Assembly (NCBI GenBank): GCA_947631925.1
Contig: CANRNE010000001.1
Coordinates: forward strand, 116,030 to 180,029
Reading direction: 5' to 3'
Length of the DNA stretch: 64,000 nt
Source of the DNA: an uncultured Clostridia bacterium
Lineage (GTDB): Bacteria; Bacillota; Clostridia; Christensenellales; Borkfalkiaceae
The notes under the pieces were generated by a model. The model ran no database searches. It saw nothing but the letters and a program-made list of their open reading frames with translations, and was not told the origin of the DNA. Made by a program: the position numbers and the translations under genes. The stretch's first letter is position 1. The number at the start of each line of letters is the position of its first letter. Below, piece by piece: positions 60,866 through 64,000 of the stretch.

Positions 60866-62323
60866 ATGTTACAGAAACCGCACTTTGGCTCGGAAATCCT
60901 GGATGCGTTCTATGAATATTTGTTGAAAAACGGCCTGAAAGAGAGCACATGCGCCGACTATTGCAGGCGCATTCAGGCAATCTGCAAGCAATTTCACATC
61001 ACCCCCGAGGAGCTCTTCGGAAGGAGAGCGGGATACAGCATCGACGACCTCATCGGGATGTATACCAACCATCCCGCGCTGAAGGCCGAAAACGCCAAAA
61101 AGCACGGCGCGCTTCTTTCCGCCCTGAAGTGGTTCGGGAAATATATGCAAGAGGGCGCAAAGGAAGATGCCGAACTGCAAGAGCTGAAAAGAATTATCCG
61201 CATGATTATAAGCCGTTCGGGCGCCTCCGCAAATTCGTCTTCCGTCTCCGTAGATTTGTTGGACGATGATTTTTGGAAAGCCTTTGCGGAATATTTGCGG
61301 GATGCGGGCCTCAAGGAGAGTACAATCTCCTGTTATATCAAGCAGTATATCAAGAAGTGCTTAGAGGTCTATTTTGATATCCCCATGCTCGTTTTCAAAA
61401 TTTTCGATGACAAGTTGAAGTTACTGATTGCCCAAGCTCTTCACAGATTGCTTTACAAAGCAATTCAATCGAATGCGAACGAGAAAGATAAAAAGAGACT
61501 GCAGGACTATAACTCCGCCGTAAGAGCCCTCATTGCCTATCTGGAAAGCCTGCTCCCTTCCGTGGAGGAGTTGTCCGAAGAGGAAGTGGCAGCTCCCGCC
61601 GAATCCTCTGATGCGGCTCCCGCTTTTTCCGAAAACGACATTGACGACGTTTATACCTATGACGAATTGATTCAAATCTTCAAATCGAGAATTGCGACGC
61701 AGGACAGAAGTTATGAAGACGCCTACCTTCCCTGCAGAGTGTTGCAAAAAATATTCGGCAAAAATCCGAAATACAAGGCCCTCATCAAAGATATGTTGGA
61801 TAGGACGGTATTTCTGCTTGCAAACAATCAAAAAGTGCTCTTAAAAGATATCCAAGAGATATTCTTCTGCAAGGGCTATGTTTGGGTCAAATTGAAGAAC
61901 GGAGAGATAAAACAGCTTTACACGGAAGTATTTTGCAAGGGGAAATCCGCAGGCTACGACGTAATGCGAGCATCGAAAATCAGCGATTTGACGCTCGACC
62001 ACGACATGGCGCTTCGCCAACACCTCCCGACGGCGCTGAATTCCTACCCCAATTTGAAGAAGCTGAGCGACAGCATCGTCGCATTCCGCAAAACCTTCCA
62101 CAAGCCCAATGACAAACACGCGCTCGCCAAAGCATTTTTCGAGCAGATATATCCCACGTTACACCTTGACGAGAAGAAACTGTTGGAGGAACTTTGCGAC
62201 TTTTATCACAGGATAACCTTCACCATCATGTTCGGCAGATATAATTGCAGCAAAAACAGCGGCGGCATGAAGAGCCCCAAGAGCGGCTCCAAGAGCAATC
62301 CCCCGATTGCAAATGCCCCGTGA
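60866..62323 (+). CDS. Protein with two integrase-N-like (SAM-like) domains, no catalytic domain
   Basis: 485 residues from ATG at 60866, better spaced from AAAGGAG than the ATG two codons earlier. Residues about 8-50 (FYEYLLKNGLKESTCADYCR, RIQAICKQFHITPEELFG) resemble the core-binding N-domain of tyrosine recombinases. About residues 130-175 (FAEYLRDAGLKESTISCYIK) look like a second copy. The C-terminal half has a YTYDELIQIFKSRIA region and no R-H-R-Y catalytic set. It may be a DNA-binding protein derived from an integrase. The stop codon TGA uses the first base of the right 71-bp repeat, so its C-terminus may be altered by the junction. Confidence 0.6.
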   Translation: MLQKPHFGSEILDAFYEYLLKNGLKESTCADYCRRIQAICKQFHITPEELFGRRAGYSIDDLIGMYTNHPALKAENAKKHGALLSALKWFGKYMQEGAKEDAELQELKRIIRMIISRSGASANSSSVSVDLLDDDFWKAFAEYLRDAGLKESTISCYIKQYIKKCLEVYFDIPMLVFKIFDDKLKLLIAQALHRLLYKAIQSNANEKDKKRLQDYNSAVRALIAYLESLLPSVEELSEEEVAAPAESSDAAPAFSENDIDDVYTYDELIQIFKSRIATQDRSYEDAYLPCRVLQKIFGKNPKYKALIKDMLDRTVFLLANNQKVLLKDIQEIFFCKGYVWVKLKNGEIKQLYTEVFCKGKSAGYDVMRASKISDLTLDHDMALRQHLPTALNSYPNLKKLSDSIVAFRKTFHKPNDKHALAKAFFEQIYPTLHLDEKKLLEELCDFYHRITFTIMFGRYNCSKNSGGMKSPKSGSKSNPPIANAP

Positions 62324-62393
62324 GGGAAATCATTCTGTCACCTCTTTTTCTGTTTCAGGATATGATGAAACAGGGCGGTTTGGACAATCGCCT
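62323..62393 (+). repeat. 71-bp perfect direct repeat, right copy
   Basis: Identical to 57452-57522. It lies directly before the ribosome binding site of the collagen-like gene. Confidence 0.95.
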
Positions 62394-62411
62394 ATCCAAG
62401 GAGGATGTGAC

Positions 62412-62660
62412 ATGATGATTTATGGATGCTGCCCGACGTGCGGAACCTATCCGTGCTCGTGCAACAACGGTTGCAATAGGGGATATCCTTGCGGATACAA
62501 CGGGGGCTGTAACGGCGGCTATGGCGGAACAATCCGCGGTGCAACCGGTGCAACCGGCCCGACCGGTCCCGCAGGCCCTGTCGCGCCTGTGCCTTATGGG
62601 ACGGTTTTTATTTTGTTTTTTCTGAATTCTTCCAAACTTTCGTCCGCAAGAAACTTGTAG
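62412..62660 (+). pseudogene. Collagen-like surface protein, cut short by a recombinase element
   Basis: AAGGAGG lies 7 bases before the ATG. The product begins MMIYGCCPTCGTYPCSC, then a Gly/Asn/Cys-rich stretch, and collagen-type GXY repeats start (GATGATGPTGPAGP). After about PVAPVP (near 62590) the frame enters sequence antisense to the recombinase end and reads unrelated residues to 62660. So only the first about 60 codons are native. Such proteins (BclA-like) form glycosylated surface or exosporium filaments. The probable partner glycosyltransferase is at 56398-57462. Confidence 0.8.
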
Positions 62661-63950
62661 TAGATATGGACCTCGCGTTCTCCGGTGTCGTTCTTTTCGC
62701 CCACCGTTATGTAGTCGATCAGTTCCATGCACATTTCGCGCGTCAGGCTTTCGGCCGCACCGTAACGCTTCAATCTTCTTACATACTCTTCGGCATCTTC
62801 GTCATCTTTGCTCCTCTCGGAAAGCCGCTCTTCAATCTCGCCCTTCGCTTTCGTGATCGTTTCCCTCTCCGATTGATACTTTTCGCAAAGACTTTTCAGA
62901 ACGCTTTCGGGCAAATTTCCCAAGACCTTTTCTTCAAACGCAGACTGCAAGAGCCGATCGAGTTCCGCAAGCCTGTTTTGATATGCTTTGAGTTGCTTTT
63001 CGTCGGAATCCTTGCTTTGTTCGCTCTGTTTCGACCGTTCGCGCAAAAACCGTTCTTTGGCTTTCCCTTCGTCGATTTTCACAGTCGAAGCGAGCGATTG
63101 AATATCGTTTAGCACCAACCGTTCAAGCGTTTCCTCGGTGATGTGATGCGAAGAACAATACCGTTTTCCAAGATCGACGTAGGTACGGCAGACGAAGCAA
63201 GCATGAGCGTCTCTTGCGGTTTTGAGTTTGAGCTTCTTCCCGCAATCGGGGCAAACGACGAGTCCTGATAAGGCGTGAACTCTTCCCGTTTTGTCCGGTC
63301 TCCCGCGCTCCGATGCGTAAGTCGCCTGCACCTTGTCCCAAATCTCTTTTGAGATAATTGGTTCGTGCGCGCCTTCGGTGACGATCCACTCGCTTTCGGG
63401 CACATTGACAATTCTGTGATTTTTATAGGAGACCCGCGTTGTCTTATGCTGCGTCGTACTGCCGAGGTAAGTGGGGTTGGATAGAATCCAGCGCACCGTC
63501 CGCGGCACCCAGAACGGGGAACAGTTCCGCTCCCACTTTTTGCCGTCGAGCCGCGTATAATGCGCTGCAGGGTTTGGAATGCCTTCCGAAGTGAGGATTC
63601 TTGCGATCGCCCTCGCCGAATTTCCTTGCAAGCGCAGATCGTAGATGCGCCGCACCACGTTTGCCGCTTCTTCGTCGATCACGGCGGTGCGCTTGTCGTC
63701 GCTTCCCGCTTTGTACCCGTAGGGATAATTCCAATTCGTGTACTTGCCCGCGCGCTGGCTTGCCTCAAATACAGCCCGTATCTTCCTGCTCGTATTCGCG
63801 GCGTGCCACTCGTTGAACACATTCATAATGGGCATCATGTCCATCGCCGTCGAACCTCTGTCCGCGGTGTCTACATTGTCATTCAGAGCAATGAAGCGGA
63901 TCCCGTAGGCTGGGAAGATGTAATCCGTATATTTGGCAAATGGACTTATA
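62594..63950 (-). pseudogene. Large serine recombinase lacking its catalytic N-terminus
   Basis: The open part (416 codons from an internal ATG at 63844) has the recombinase domain (YPYGYKAG, SNPTYLGS), zinc ribbon (CPDCGKKL, C...C) and coiled coil. The frame is still homologous upstream through KYTDYIFPAYGIRFIALNDN up to about 63,930. Before that it changes to unrelated AT-rich sequence and meets a stop near 63,980. The catalytic serine domain is therefore missing from the window by a rearrangement or insertion. It differs from the first recombinase (44867). Confidence 0.8.
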
Positions 63951-64000
63951 AATGTTATTGGATTTTTGTTTTTGGTTTATCAATCAGCTTATAATAGATG
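63951..64000. other. AT-rich sequence replacing the recombinase 5' end
   Basis: AT-rich stretch of unknown origin, probably the end of another inserted element that continues beyond the window. Confidence 0.4.

Noticed and set aside
60866..62323. Functional tyrosine recombinase mobilising the 71-bp-bounded insert
   Set aside because: Only N-domain-like segments are seen; catalytic R, H, R, Y motifs are missing.

Overview
The window looks like the chromosome of a low-GC-lineage but fairly GC-rich Gram-positive anaerobe, most likely an uncultured gut Clostridia member (possibly Christensenellales). This is inference. It rests on the very large Ig-like surface proteins, paired GHKL/LytTR two-component systems, GH3 enzymes with reversed domain order, an FNT transporter, a Firmicutes-type 6S RNA and TndX-type serine recombinases. 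TTGACA/TATAAT promoters with 16-18 bp spacers and GGAG-type ribosome binding sites are common throughout.

Bases 1-33,300: a formate/nitrite-type transporter (cut by the window edge) diverges from a 6S RNA gene. It is followed by tRNA-Glu(CTC), a methyltransferase-like/DUF1848 gene pair, and an operon of ABC ATPase, ABC permease and a 2,360-residue Ig-like surface protein. Two further copies of the tRNA tail plus its terminator bracket the latter region. Then come a PocR/AraC regulator, a membrane-bound reversed-order GH3 glycosidase split by one in-frame TGA, a LytTR/GHKL two-component pair, two more giant membrane-anchored surface proteins, and an asd-dapA-dapB lysine/diaminopimelate operon with a terminator-like hairpin in its leader.

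Bases 33,300-44,760: a compact operon (membrane protein, methyltransferase, Hsp33, TPR protein, helical-repeat protein), a second GHKL/LytTR pair, then a CBM6-like lipoprotein, a second GH3 protein and a 32-codon lipoprotein gene. The two GH3 loci, each beside its own two-component system, look like parallel surface-glycan systems.

Bases about 44,760-56,400: a mobile defence island. It carries a TndX-like serine recombinase, a TnpW-like ORF, an IS30 element, a small RHH-like protein, and an unusual intergenic array of at least eight degenerate direct repeats flanked by a 66-70 bp inverted repeat. Next is a tightly packed, partly overlapping series: XRE controller, Vsr nickase, M.HpaII-like methylase, HpaII-like restriction enzyme, second C5-methylase, and an AT-rich SIR2-P-loop (STAND/Avs-like) protein. 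A 13-bp inverted repeat lies near the two island ends.

Bases 56,400-64,000: a glycosyltransferase and a collagen-like surface protein gene, probably once divergent neighbours, are separated by a 4.8-kb insert bounded by a perfect 71-bp direct repeat. The insert encodes an HTH protein, a BspA-type LRR protein, a sigma-region-4-like protein, a 97-residue protein and a protein with two integrase-N-like domains but no visible catalytic domain. The collagen-like gene is cut by a second serine recombinase gene, which itself has lost its catalytic N-terminus near 63,930.
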